Of a stretch of 6,806 nt of DNA, positions 1 through 5,529 are shown piece by piece; the first letter of the stretch is position 1; the number at the start of each line of letters is the position of its first letter. Both the position numbers and the translations under genes were made by a program. Source of the DNA: DASYSA01 sp036003885 (GTDB taxonomy: Bacteria; Acidobacteriota; Blastocatellia; UBA7656). Below the pieces are notes generated by a model, which saw nothing but the letters and a program-made list of their open reading frames with translations, was not told where the DNA came from and did not search any database. The stretch lies in assembly GCA_036003885.1 (NCBI GenBank), contig DASYSA010000694.1:1-6806 (forward strand). The letters are read 5' to 3'.

Positions 1-204
1 AGAATCCTGTCCATATCTCAGACGATTCCGACCTGTGCTGATCCCCCTCCTCCCGGTTCTCCGGCTTTTCACTGACAGTTTCACTGATAGTAATGATCGC
101 ATGCGCCGGTCAGCACGAGTGGCATTGCACTTGCCATCTGGCGATTGGGATCCGGCGCACTCGTTTCGGCCCGGGTTGTAAATTTGCCGACTGGGGAAGC
201 AATC
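1..204. other. Upstream region without a recognisable gene
   Basis: No recognisable protein is encoded here. Frame 1 is open from the window edge to a TGA at 73-75, and frame 2 from the edge to a TAA at 179-181. Neither translation shows a family motif, so the tail of an upstream gene is possible but unsupported. A short direct repeat, two copies of TTCACTGAYAG, lies at about 68-90, just before the receiver gene. I see no convincing -35/-10 pair. The receiver reading frame is open from 145 (TTG), but the 20 codons before 205 look unlike a receiver domain and have only a weak ribosome binding site. Confidence 0.4.
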
Positions 205-630
205 TTGGCTTCAGCAGAAAACGCAGTCAGACGGGATGGCGCTTCGGCTGGTGTGCATGGGCGCATCCTTATCGTCGATGATGAGGACGCAATTCTCTTT
301 TCGATGAAGGAGTATTTCACGGGCCGGGGCTTTGCGGTTGACTGCGCTCAGGAGATGGAAGAGGCGGAGGCGTTAGTTGCGAACGTTCAGTACGACGCAG
401 CGATTGTTGATCTGCGGTTGACTGGAACTAACGGCATCGAGGGACTTGAGATAGTGGAATACATAAAGGAGCGATGTCCGAGGACGGGCATTGTCCTGCT
501 GACTGCCTACGGATCACCCGAGATAGAAACGGAGGCCCGCATTCGGGGCATCGATGCGTTTCTACAGAAGCCGATGCCGCTCTCCTCCGTTGAGCGGATT
601 GTCTACGAGGTTATTGGGAGGCAGCCGTGA
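205..630 (+). CDS. Single-domain response regulator (CheY-like receiver)
   Basis: A cytoplasmic phospho-acceptor protein made of one receiver domain with no DNA-binding or enzymatic output domain. From the TTG start at 205 (141 aa), the domain begins at about residue 20 with RILIVDDE, giving the acidic pair D25-D26. The phospho-accepting aspartate is D69 in AAIVDLRL, the switch threonine is T100 in LLTAYG, and the conserved lysine is K122 in QKP. All catalytic positions are intact. TTG205 is preferred because GGGGA (193-197) sits 7 bases upstream. Alternatives are TTG145 (161 aa, poor ribosome binding site) and GTG253, which would start directly at the domain (125 aa). Such proteins usually relay phosphate from a histidine kinase to a partner protein; no partner kinase is visible here. 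The stop codon runs straight into the repeat array. The family call is firm, the function unknown. Confidence 0.88.
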   Translation: MASAENAVRRDGASAGVHGRILIVDDEDAILFSMKEYFTGRGFAVDCAQEMEEAEALVANVQYDAAIVDLRLTGTNGIEGLEIVEYIKERCPRTGIVLLTAYGSPEIETEARIRGIDAFLQKPMPLSSVERIVYEVIGRQP

Positions 631-703
631 TCTAGGATTTAGGATTTAGGATCTAGGATAGCCTAGGACCTAGGATCTAGGGCACATATTGGTTCGGAAT
701 GAA

Positions 704-826
704 TGCCATCGCTCTCAGCCGCATGGGCGGATTCGAAACATAGCTAAGGCTGAATCGAGCTAGGGTATATAGGGTTTAGGCGTCTTATGCGAGGGTCGGA
801 TCTCCCTGCGGCTGAGACCGATGGCA
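704..826. repeat. Inverted-repeat element inside the heptamer array
   Basis: Bases 704-723 and 807-826 are reverse complements with one mismatch in 20 (core CTCAGCCGCA / TGCGGCTGAG), separated by 83 bases. The arms do not resemble the heptamer units on either side. The unit may be a small mobile or hairpin-forming element inserted into the array, or an RNA hairpin. No target-site duplication is evident, and no coding frame inside is convincing. Confidence 0.55.
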
Positions 827-973
827 GGGGAAGGAATTAGGATCTAGGGATTTAGGATCCAGGATTTAGGAGTTGGGAAGCGCAAAGGGTGGCGCAGAGA
901 TCTGATTCGAGGACTCTGGGCTCTCTTAGCGTTCCCGGCGACTCCCTGGAGCCTGAATCCTAAATCCCAGATC

Positions 974-1033
974 CCTGAATCCCAGACCCCTGAATCCCAG
1001 ATCCCTGAATCCCAGATCCCTGAATCCTAATCC
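974..1033. repeat. 15-bp tandem repeat, four copies
   Basis: The 15-base unit CCTGAATCCCAGATC starts at 974, 989, 1004 and 1019, so the period is exactly 15. The second and third full copies are identical, the first has CC in place of TC at its end, and the fourth decays into CCTGAATCCTAATCC. A diverged related copy starts at 952. It reads as two heptamer-like parts plus one base, suggesting that a higher-order unit was amplified within the reverse-oriented heptamer block. Confidence 0.7.
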
Positions 1034-1089
1034 CAGATTCCTGGATCCCAAATCCCAGATCCTAAATCCTAAATCCTAGATCCTACCCG

Positions 1090-1119
1090 TTGACTTCACA
1101 CAGGTCGGGTGTTTACTAT
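1090..1119 (+). promoter_or_regulatory. Probable sigma70-type promoter of the glycosyltransferase gene
   Basis: A -35 box TTGACT (1090-1095, five of six consensus bases) is separated by 18 bases from a -10 box TACTAT (1114-1119, four of six). It begins just after the heptamer array ends. Predicted transcription would start near 1126, giving a leader of about 50 bases before the ATG at 1178. This is inferred from sequence only. Confidence 0.5.
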
Positions 1120-1177
1120 GGCGACGGTTCGTTGCCCCAAAGCCCTTTAGCCCTTCTTGAGCCGGAAAGAACGTTGG

Positions 1178-1936
1178 ATGAAGCTTTCTGTAGTAATTCC
1201 AGTCTATGACGAACGAGCGACCGTGGCGGACCTGATCGCCCGTGTCGACGCTGTCGACATCCCGAAAGAGATAATAGTAGTGGACGACGGCTCAACGGAT
1301 GGCACTCACGAGGTCCTTGCGGGGCTCGAGCAGCAGTATCCCAACCTGCGTCTCTTCACTCAGGAAAAGAATCGGGGTAAGGGTGCCGCGCTGCGCCGTG
1401 GATTTCAAGAAGCAACCGGAGATTTTGTCCTCGTGCAGGACGCGGACCTCGAGTACGATCCGAAGGATTATCCGGTGCTCCTGAAGCCCCTGCTCGAAGG
1501 CAAAGCCGACGTAGTCTATGGCTCCAGGTTTCTCACCTCTAAAGAACACCGGGTGCTTTTCTTCTGGCACTGGGTTGGCAACCAGGTGCTGACGCTCGTG
1601 TCGAACATGTTTACCAACCTGAACCTTAGCGATATGGAGACCTGTTACAAGGTCTTCAGGCGCGATGTCATCCAGGCGATCAGGCTCGAGCAGAACCGCT
1701 TTGGCTTCGAGCCGGAGGTGACGGTGAAGATCTCCCGGATGAAGTTGAGGATCTACGAGGTGGGAATCTCGTACTCGGGACGCACGTATGAAGAGGGCAA
1801 GAAAATCGGATGGAAGGATGGTTTTCAGGCTTTGTGGTGCATCCTGAAGTACTCGGTCAAGAGCCGCAAGTCCAGCTACCAGACCGTCGCCCCGCCATCG
1901 GCTCAGCCTGTGAGCGACGTGTTGGATCGCCCGTAG
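1178..1936 (+). CDS. Family 2 glycosyltransferase, DPM1/polyprenyl-phosphate type
   Basis: A soluble, probably membrane-associated GT-A fold enzyme of 252 aa that transfers a sugar from a nucleotide donor, plausibly to a polyprenyl phosphate as in dolichol-phosphate mannose synthases. The N-terminus MKLSVVIPVYDE opens the nucleotide-binding fold. VVDDGSTDGT (residues 34-43) and the DXD-type metal site D88-A-D90 in QDADLEYDP follow. The C-terminal half holds the family block YGSRFL and NLSDMETCYKVFRR. There are no C-terminal membrane helices like those of GtrB-type enzymes. ATG1178 is chosen over TTG1157 because GGAAAGA (1164-1170) lies 7 bases upstream and the domain starts at once. It appears monocistronic: promoter-like boxes precede it and a convergent tRNA gene follows. 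Donor and acceptor cannot be deduced; wall, capsule or glycan assembly is likely. Confidence 0.9.
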   Translation: MKLSVVIPVYDERATVADLIARVDAVDIPKEIIVVDDGSTDGTHEVLAGLEQQYPNLRLFTQEKNRGKGAALRRGFQEATGDFVLVQDADLEYDPKDYPVLLKPLLEGKADVVYGSRFLTSKEHRVLFFWHWVGNQVLTLVSNMFTNLNLSDMETCYKVFRRDVIQAIRLEQNRFGFEPEVTVKISRMKLRIYEVGISYSGRTYEEGKKIGWKDGFQALWCILKYSVKSRKSSYQTVAPPSAQPVSDVLDRP

Positions 1937-2012
1937 CCAGGAACCACACTTGTCATTTGTCGGCGCAGGGATATTCCTAAACTCGCGGTTGAGACTGACG
2001 GGTTGGATGACT

Positions 2013-2088
2013 TGGTGGAGCTGAGGGGATTCGAACCCCTGGCCTCGTGAATGCGAGCCACGCGCTCTGCCAACTGAGCTACAGCCCC
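2013..2088 (-). tRNA. tRNA-Ala (anticodon CGC)
   Basis: The minus strand folds into a complete cloverleaf. The acceptor stem GGGGCTG pairs with CAGCTCC and includes the G3-U70 wobble that is the alanine identity element. The D arm is GCTC...GAGC. The anticodon stem CGTGG/TCACG closes on the loop CTCGCAT, placing CGC at 34-36, which reads GCG. The T arm is AGGGG-TTCGAAT-CCCCT. The discriminator A and the CCA end are encoded, giving 76 bases in all. It is convergent with the glycosyltransferase gene, and no clear U-run terminator is visible downstream. Confidence 0.97.
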
Positions 2089-2106
2089 ACATAAAACTAA
2101 CGTTCG

Positions 2107-2136
2107 ATGTTACGGGATCGCTTTCATGTCTGTCAA
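2107..2136 (-). promoter_or_regulatory. Probable promoter of the tRNA-Ala gene
   Basis: On the minus strand a perfect -35 box TTGACA (2136-2131) is followed, after 18 bases, by TAACAT (2112-2107), four of six consensus bases. Transcription would begin near 2100, about a dozen bases before the mature tRNA 5' end at 2088. That is a usual arrangement for a single tRNA gene. Confidence 0.6.
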
Positions 2137-2181
2137 GGAAGCTCCAAAATTCGCATCTTTTACGACCCCGCCGCTCAGTCA

Positions 2182-2210
2182 CTGAATTCTCATCTTGGAT
2201 TGGCTATACT
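2182..2210 (+). promoter_or_regulatory. Possible promoter of the response regulator operon
   Basis: TATACT (2205-2210, five of six bases of the -10 consensus) lies about 100 bases before the regulator start. At 17-base spacing the -35 position is the weak CTGAAT (2182-2187). A poor -35 box would fit an activated promoter, but this is only a suggestion. Confidence 0.25.
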
Positions 2211-2274
2211 GTCGGATCAGGCTGTCGCTCGGATTGGTTGGAGCCATCAGGGAGGAACTGCGGCCAACAAACGA

Positions 2275-2302
2275 GTGACCAACGACAAGTGACCAGTGAC
2301 AA
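2275..2302. repeat. GTGACCA-type heptamer repeat abutting the regulator start
   Basis: Four consecutive 7-base units occupy this stretch. The first is GTGACCA, the second ACGACAA (diverged), the third GTGACCA again and the fourth GTGACAA. It is a second heptamer family, different in sequence from the TTTAGGA array but with the same period. It fills the space where the ribosome binding site of the next gene would be expected. Confidence 0.6.
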
Positions 2303-2307
2303 ATACC

Positions 2308-3000
2308 ATGAGAATGCTCCTTGTCGAAGATGAGCCGAGAGTCGCGCACTTTATTGCAAAAGGGCTGCGCGAGCAGAGCTATGCTGTCGATATTGCCAAC
2401 GACGGTGAAGAGGCCCTATATCAGCTCAGCATCAATGAATATGACTTGATCATACTCGACGTGATGCTGCCGTTGAAGGACGGCTTCCAGATCTGTAAGG
2501 AAGTTCGCGCTCAAGGTGTAACCCAGCCCGTGCTGATGCTCACTGCGCGAGATGCCATTGAGGACCGCGTAACGGGACTCGACTGCGGGGCGGATGATTA
2601 CTTAGGCAAACCTTTTGACTTCAAGGAACTGCTGGCCCGCGTCCGCGCACTCCTCAGACGCCGCACAAAAGAACTGAGACCCGAAGTTCTTCAGGTTGCC
2701 GACATGATCATCGACAGGTCACGTCACGCAGTAAGTCGAGCCGGCCGCAACATTAATCTGACCGCTAAGGAGTACTCGCTCTTGGAGTTTTTTGTCTCCA
2801 GAGCAGACGTGCTCGTCGGTCGAAGCGAAATAGCCGAGCATGTGTGGGACGAGAACTTCGATCCCTTCTCAAATGTGATCGACGTCTACGTGAAGCGATT
2901 GCGCAAGAAGATTGACGCCGGGTTCAGCAGGCCCTTGATCCACACCCGACGAGGCGAAGGTTACATTCCCTGCACCGAAATCGAGGGCGATAGTGTTTAG
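2308..3000 (+). CDS. OmpR/PhoB-family DNA-binding response regulator
   Basis: A two-component transcription factor of 230 aa. The receiver domain (about 1-118) has the acidic pair E7-D8, phospho-acceptor D51 in IILDVMLP, switch T79 in MLTAR and K101 in GKPF, so it should be phosphorylatable. The C-terminal winged helix (about 128-224) has the usual NLTAKEYSLLEFF element, the recognition-helix region VIDVYVKRLRKKID and the wing RRGEGYIP. ATG2308 is preferred. The in-frame GTG at 2296 is part of a heptamer repeat, and ATG2314 would trim the first strand. No good Shine-Dalgarno sequence is seen. The stop overlaps the GTG start of the sensor kinase by 8 bases, showing a coupled pair, but that kinase is broken. 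The regulator may therefore be an orphan, act unphosphorylated, or respond to another kinase. Its targets are unknown. Confidence 0.93.
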   Translation: MRMLLVEDEPRVAHFIAKGLREQSYAVDIANDGEEALYQLSINEYDLIILDVMLPLKDGFQICKEVRAQGVTQPVLMLTARDAIEDRVTGLDCGADDYLGKPFDFKELLARVRALLRRRTKELRPEVLQVADMIIDRSRHAVSRAGRNINLTAKEYSLLEFFVSRADVLVGRSEIAEHVWDENFDPFSNVIDVYVKRLRKKIDAGFSRPLIHTRRGEGYIPCTEIEGDSV

Positions 3001-3241
3001 CAGCGTTCGAGTACGACTTACGCTCTGGTATGTGCTGGTTTTCGAAGTGTTGTTGACCGGCTTCAGCCTTTCTATCTACTTCGTGCTCTCTAATGACGTG
3101 TATGCCAGGCTCGACCGTTCGCTCTCCAAAGCCGCCAGAATGACGGCGACACTGTTTCAAGCTGAGACCGCTGAGCAAAGGCGCCACAATCCGCGGTTTT
3201 GCCAGGGAGACAGAAGACGGGAAGACCTCATATTAAGTTGA
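2993..3241 (+). pseudogene. Truncated sensor histidine kinase (N-terminus only)
   Basis: Remnant of the cognate membrane sensor kinase. GTG2993 overlaps the regulator stop, with GAGGG (2983-2987) 5 bases upstream. The first 60 or so residues look genuine: a basic start VRVRLTLWYV, one transmembrane helix (about 11-32), then the extracytoplasmic beginning NDVYARLDRSLSKAARM as in OmpR-partner kinases. A second membrane segment, HAMP domain, H-box histidine and ATP-binding domain are all missing. After about 3170 the frame reads RRHNPRFCQGDRRRED and ends at TGA 3239-3241. The same DNA in another frame encodes PepSY-like protein sequence. The tail is thus read-through into a foreign frame, and the product cannot be a working kinase. 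An assembly error cannot be excluded. Confidence 0.8.
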
Positions 3242-3575
3242 GATGAAGGTAAATGGCCACAACAAAGATGTGCTCATAGATCCATCCGGCGCGGTCCTCG
3301 CAGTCGAAGAGCAGATGGCCCTGAATGCTCTACCGCCTGCAGTCAAGGCCGAGCTGGTAAGGAAAGCCGGCAAAGGCAAGATATTGATCGTCGAGTCCAT
3401 AACGAAGAATGACGTCCTCGTAGAGTACGAGGCACAAGTGAGTAGGGCAGGGAAGAGATCTGAAATCAAAGTAAGCGCCGACGGTAAGTCGATCGATACT
3501 GAGAACGAAGAAGACGAAGCAAAAGAAAAGGCCGAGCGCGCCGCTAAGAAGCAGCCGCCAACAAAGAAGCCCTAA
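3171..3575 (+). pseudogene. PepSY-like domain protein remnant, 5' end lost
   Basis: The open part runs from ATG3243 to TAA 3575 (110 aa). It contains the repeat-like body of a PepSY-like periplasmic protein: DVLIDPSGAVLAVEEQ, a helix ALPPAVKAELVRK, then ILIVESITKNDVLVEYEAQV and KSEIKV-like strands (read here as KRSEIKVSADGKSI). A very polar Lys/Glu tail follows, ending PPTKKP. The frame continues upstream as LSKGATIRGFARETEDGK, then TSY, a TAA stop at 3234-3236, and VEM. That matches the usual opening of this domain, with the stop replacing what is probably a glutamate (TAT-GAA-GTT to TAT-TAA-GTT, one base). The signal peptide and true start are absent. The sequence is joined at about 3171 to the truncated kinase gene in a different frame. 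ATG3243 has no clear ribosome binding site, so expression of the short form is doubtful. Confidence 0.68.
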
Positions 3576-3680
3576 ATCGAGAGAGACTGAGGCACACTCT
3601 CCGGGGCGCGCGTCACGATTTGGCGCACTCACAGCCTGTAGCGGAATTCCCGGGGGGGTCACAGAAGGCAGAGTTGCCGC

Positions 3681-3709
3681 GGGGTCAGGCACCTCGATTC
3701 CTCGATTCT
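3681..3709 (+). repeat. Half copy of the REP-like arm
   Basis: GGGGTCAGGCACCTCGATTC and the following bases repeat the left arm and first loop bases of the hairpin at 3722-3749, with one inserted C and a final T for C. It lies 41 bases before that arm in the same orientation and has no nearby inverted partner of its own apart from the shared right arm at 3774-3793. Confidence 0.65.
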
Positions 3710-3717
3710 GCTTATCT

Positions 3718-3797
3718 TGATGGGGTCAGGCACTCGATTCCTCGATTCCAGCGACGGATGACATCAAAATCGTGGAATCGAGTGCCTGACCCCGTCA
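3718..3797. repeat. REP-like palindrome (GGGGTCAGGCAC type)
   Basis: Bases 3722-3741 (GGGGTCAGGCACTCGATTCC) and 3774-3793 are perfect 20-base reverse complements. Allowing one G-T wobble, the stem extends to 24 bases (3718-3741 with 3774-3797) around a 32-base loop. Palindromes beginning GGGGTCAG are typical of REP sequences mobilised by single-domain REP-associated tyrosine transposases (RAYT). No such transposase is in the window. Placed between a broken gene and an operon promoter, the stem could also stop or insulate transcription, although no U-run follows. Confidence 0.8.
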
Positions 3798-3854
3798 CGC
3801 CATCTCTGGCTTCTCGCGCAAAATAGTGACGCGCACCCCACACTCCGGGGCGGA

Positions 3855-3884
3855 TTGCCTTTAGCAAGCCGAGTTGGCGATAAT
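3855..3884 (+). promoter_or_regulatory. Probable promoter of the efflux operon
   Basis: TTGCCT (3855-3860, four of six -35 bases) and GATAAT (3879-3884, five of six -10 bases) are separated by 18 bases. Transcription would start near 3891, leaving a leader of about 65 bases before ATG3957. No operator palindrome is evident between the boxes and the gene. Confidence 0.42.
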
Positions 3885-3956
3885 GCACGTCGGGACGTTC
3901 GATGCACCTGGCGATCAAGTGGTTTGGGGCACAATCCAAGACTCATGTGATGGCAT

Positions 3957-5504
3957 ATGGATCAATCTCGCGAAGCCAGCGTTGGTATCAGCTTTCTCTT
4001 GCGACTTCTCATGGCGGCTATGGTGGTGGTTACCACAGTGAGCATCGGCCGCGCGCAGGAATCGCCTTCAAAGCCAGTCGAACCTGTTCAATCGCCCGGG
4101 CAGAATCCGCCGGCTCCCCCTACTGCCGAGGGTCCAATTCAACAGGCGCCGAAACAGGAACCAGCGGCTCAAGGAGCGAAGCCCATCCAACAGCCGCCGA
4201 AGCCAGTGACACCCGCGCCGGCGGTGCCTTTCTTGCCACCGGTTGCTGCTCGCTCTGGTCAATCCACCAATACTCTCGGACTGGATGAAGCCGTTAGACT
4301 GGCCATAGCGCAGGCCTCCAGTTTTCAGCAAGCGCAGCTCGCCGAACTCATCGCGGCTGAAGATGTGCGACAGGCCAGAGCAGCCTTTCTGCCTCGCGCA
4401 GCCGGTTCGCTTGCGCATCTCTACAACTCTCCGGCGCGCGGGCCTCATCCCGCCGGCACTCCCCGTGAGATGAGCTTCATCAGTGCGGACGCGATCACAA
4501 AATACGAAGCGCTTGCGGGGGTCACCGGTGAACTCGATGTTGGGGGCCGACTCCGCGCAACGCTCCGCCGAAACGTAGCGTTGCTGGAGGCTGCTCGCGC
4601 GGGAACGGAAGTGGCCCGCCGCGCACTCGTACAGGCAGTTAACGAGGCCTACTACGGACTGGCGCTCGCCTCCGCCCGCCGCAGTTCGGCAGCATTGAGC
4701 CTCACGGCAGCCGAGGAGTTCGAACAGATCACTCAATTGTTGCTCGATGGAGGCGAAGTCGCGGAGGTCGATCTGAGGCGCGCCCGTCTTCAGACGGCGA
4801 CTCGACGTGACGAATCCGAACAGGCGACCGCAGCGGAGAGCGCGGCCGCCGATAGCCTGCGAGTCCTTGTCGGCTACGATTTCACCGCGCCAATCGTCAC
4901 AACCGAGCTCGCAATCACGCCGCCGGACGTGAGCGAAATCGATCGCTTCACCTCGGCAACAATCTCGCGGAGGCCCGAGTTTGCTCAATTTGAGGCGGAA
5001 CGACGCGCGGCGGAACAGGAAGTGAAGGCGGCCCGAGGTGAGCGGCTGCCGCAATTCTCTTACTCCTTCAACGGCGGATTTGATAGTGACTCGTTGAGAT
5101 CTTCGCCGCTCAGAATGCACACGGGTGTGCTGGCAGGCGTGAGCGTTACTATCCCGCTCTTTGATTGGGGTGCGAGCCGCAGCCGCGAGCATCAGGCGCA
5201 GCTACGCGCGCAGTCAGCCGAATCACAGCGCGCGATGGCCCTTCGCAGTTTCACCCAGCAATTCTATACTGCCCGAGCTCAGGCTGCTGCAGCGGCGGCC
5301 AGAGTTCGGGTCTTGCGGGCGAGCCTCACAGACGCAGATCTCAACGTTCAAGCTTCCATTGCCCGCTACCGGGCCGGCGAAGCTCCGATACTTGAAGTCA
5401 CCGACTCGCAGACCACTCTTGCAACGCAGAGAGCGGCTCTGTATCAGGCTCTGTTTGACTATCAGATGGCTCGTGCAAGACTCGCGCAGGCTGCAGGACA
5501 ATGA
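3957..5504 (+). CDS. TolC-family outer-membrane efflux protein
   Basis: The outer-membrane channel of a tripartite efflux pump, 515 aa. ATG3957 is the first start after an in-frame TGA at 3948. The N-terminus has arginines at 5 and 16, a hydrophobic core (about 11-30) and a probable signal cleavage after A33 in GRA-QE. Residues 35-105 form an unusual Pro/Gln/Ala-rich linker before the channel domain. The two OEP repeats follow. The first runs from TLGLDEAVRLAI (106) through LLLDGGEVAEVDLRRARLQ (261-279). The second includes IPLFDWGASRSREHQAQ (399-415) and YRAGEAPILEVTDSQTTL (471-488), which are family signatures. No lipobox cysteine is seen, so it should be a non-lipidated TolC-type protein. 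It is followed 25 bases later by the adaptor gene. The pump substrate is unknown. Confidence 0.93.
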   Translation: MDQSREASVGISFLLRLLMAAMVVVTTVSIGRAQESPSKPVEPVQSPGQNPPAPPTAEGPIQQAPKQEPAAQGAKPIQQPPKPVTPAPAVPFLPPVAARSGQSTNTLGLDEAVRLAIAQASSFQQAQLAELIAAEDVRQARAAFLPRAAGSLAHLYNSPARGPHPAGTPREMSFISADAITKYEALAGVTGELDVGGRLRATLRRNVALLEAARAGTEVARRALVQAVNEAYYGLALASARRSSAALSLTAAEEFEQITQLLLDGGEVAEVDLRRARLQTATRRDESEQATAAESAAADSLRVLVGYDFTAPIVTTELAITPPDVSEIDRFTSATISRRPEFAQFEAERRAAEQEVKAARGERLPQFSYSFNGGFDSDSLRSSPLRMHTGVLAGVSVTIPLFDWGASRSREHQAQLRAQSAESQRAMALRSFTQQFYTARAQAAAAAARVRVLRASLTDADLNVQASIARYRAGEAPILEVTDSQTTLATQRAALYQALFDYQMARARLAQAAGQ

Positions 5505-5529
5505 ACCCATTGGAAAGGAACGGATCGAA

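Larger units (their letters stand above)
629..1085. repeat. Degenerate heptamer repeat array with opposed orientations
   Basis: This gene-free stretch is built largely of degenerate 7-base units of the TTTAGGA/TCTAGGA type. Seven units run from 631 to 682, broken by three bases at 659-661. About six more lie at 836-878, and a few decayed ones at 759-780. The right block, 952-1085, carries the reverse complement (TCCTAAA, TCCCAGA, TCCCTGA). The two ends therefore face each other: 629-654 and 1057-1082 are perfect 26-base reverse complements that could pair as one long stem. The left end overlaps the receiver gene's stop codon. Heptanucleotide arrays between genes are known from other bacteria, for example the STRR sequences of cyanobacteria. 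A role here is unknown. Confidence 0.8.
3606..3836. repeat. Outer imperfect inverted repeat around the REP hairpin
   Basis: Bases 3606-3628 and 3814-3836 are reverse complements at 18 of 23 positions, including an uninterrupted GTGACGCGC/GCGCGTCAC core. They bracket the REP-like sequences and define a unit of about 230 bases that could be a decayed non-autonomous element. The region is GC rich and the arms are imperfect, so chance contributes. Confidence 0.4.
3576..3854. other. Gene-free spacer with nested inverted repeats
   Basis: Between the PepSY-like remnant and the efflux operon promoter I see no believable gene on either strand. The spacer holds a REP-like hairpin (3718-3797), a half copy of its left arm (3681-3709), and an outer imperfect inverted repeat (3606-3628 with 3814-3836). 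The motif CACTC..CCGGGGCG also occurs at both ends, at about 3594-3607 and 3841-3852. Reading frames through the hairpin on both strands are by-products of the repeat. Confidence 0.6.

Noticed and set aside
93..281. Small plus-strand reading frame overlapping the receiver gene
   Set aside because: It overlaps the receiver in another frame, with no motif and no ribosome binding site.
952..1085. Possible CRISPR array
   Set aside because: The units are 7 or 15 bases and contiguous, with no unique spacers of 25-45 bases, and no cas genes are present.
1292..2182. Long minus-strand reading frame (296 codons)
   Set aside because: It lies antisense to the glycosyltransferase and runs through the tRNA gene. 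Its translation shows no family motif and its composition is that of a frame shadow.
2250..2258. Strong Shine-Dalgarno-like GGGAGGA
   Set aside because: No start codon in a plausible frame follows at suitable spacing, and the regulator start is about 50 bases away.
3584..3602. Possible terminator after the PepSY-like remnant
   Set aside because: GAGAG and CTCTC could pair but the stem is only five bases and no T-run follows.
3620..3946. Small reading frames on both strands through the REP region
   Set aside because: Their shared sequence comes from the palindrome itself (for example RHSIPRF on both strands) and they have no motif or ribosome binding site.
4068..5192. Long minus-strand reading frame (374 codons) opposite the TolC-like gene
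   Set aside because: The plus strand encodes a clear TolC-family protein over the same bases; the antisense product is Arg/Cys rich with no domain.
5501..5503. ATGA overlap as start of the adaptor gene
   Set aside because: ATG5501 is in a different frame from the adaptor and leads to an Arg/Pro-rich sequence without motifs; GTG5530 has the correct frame and a ribosome binding site.
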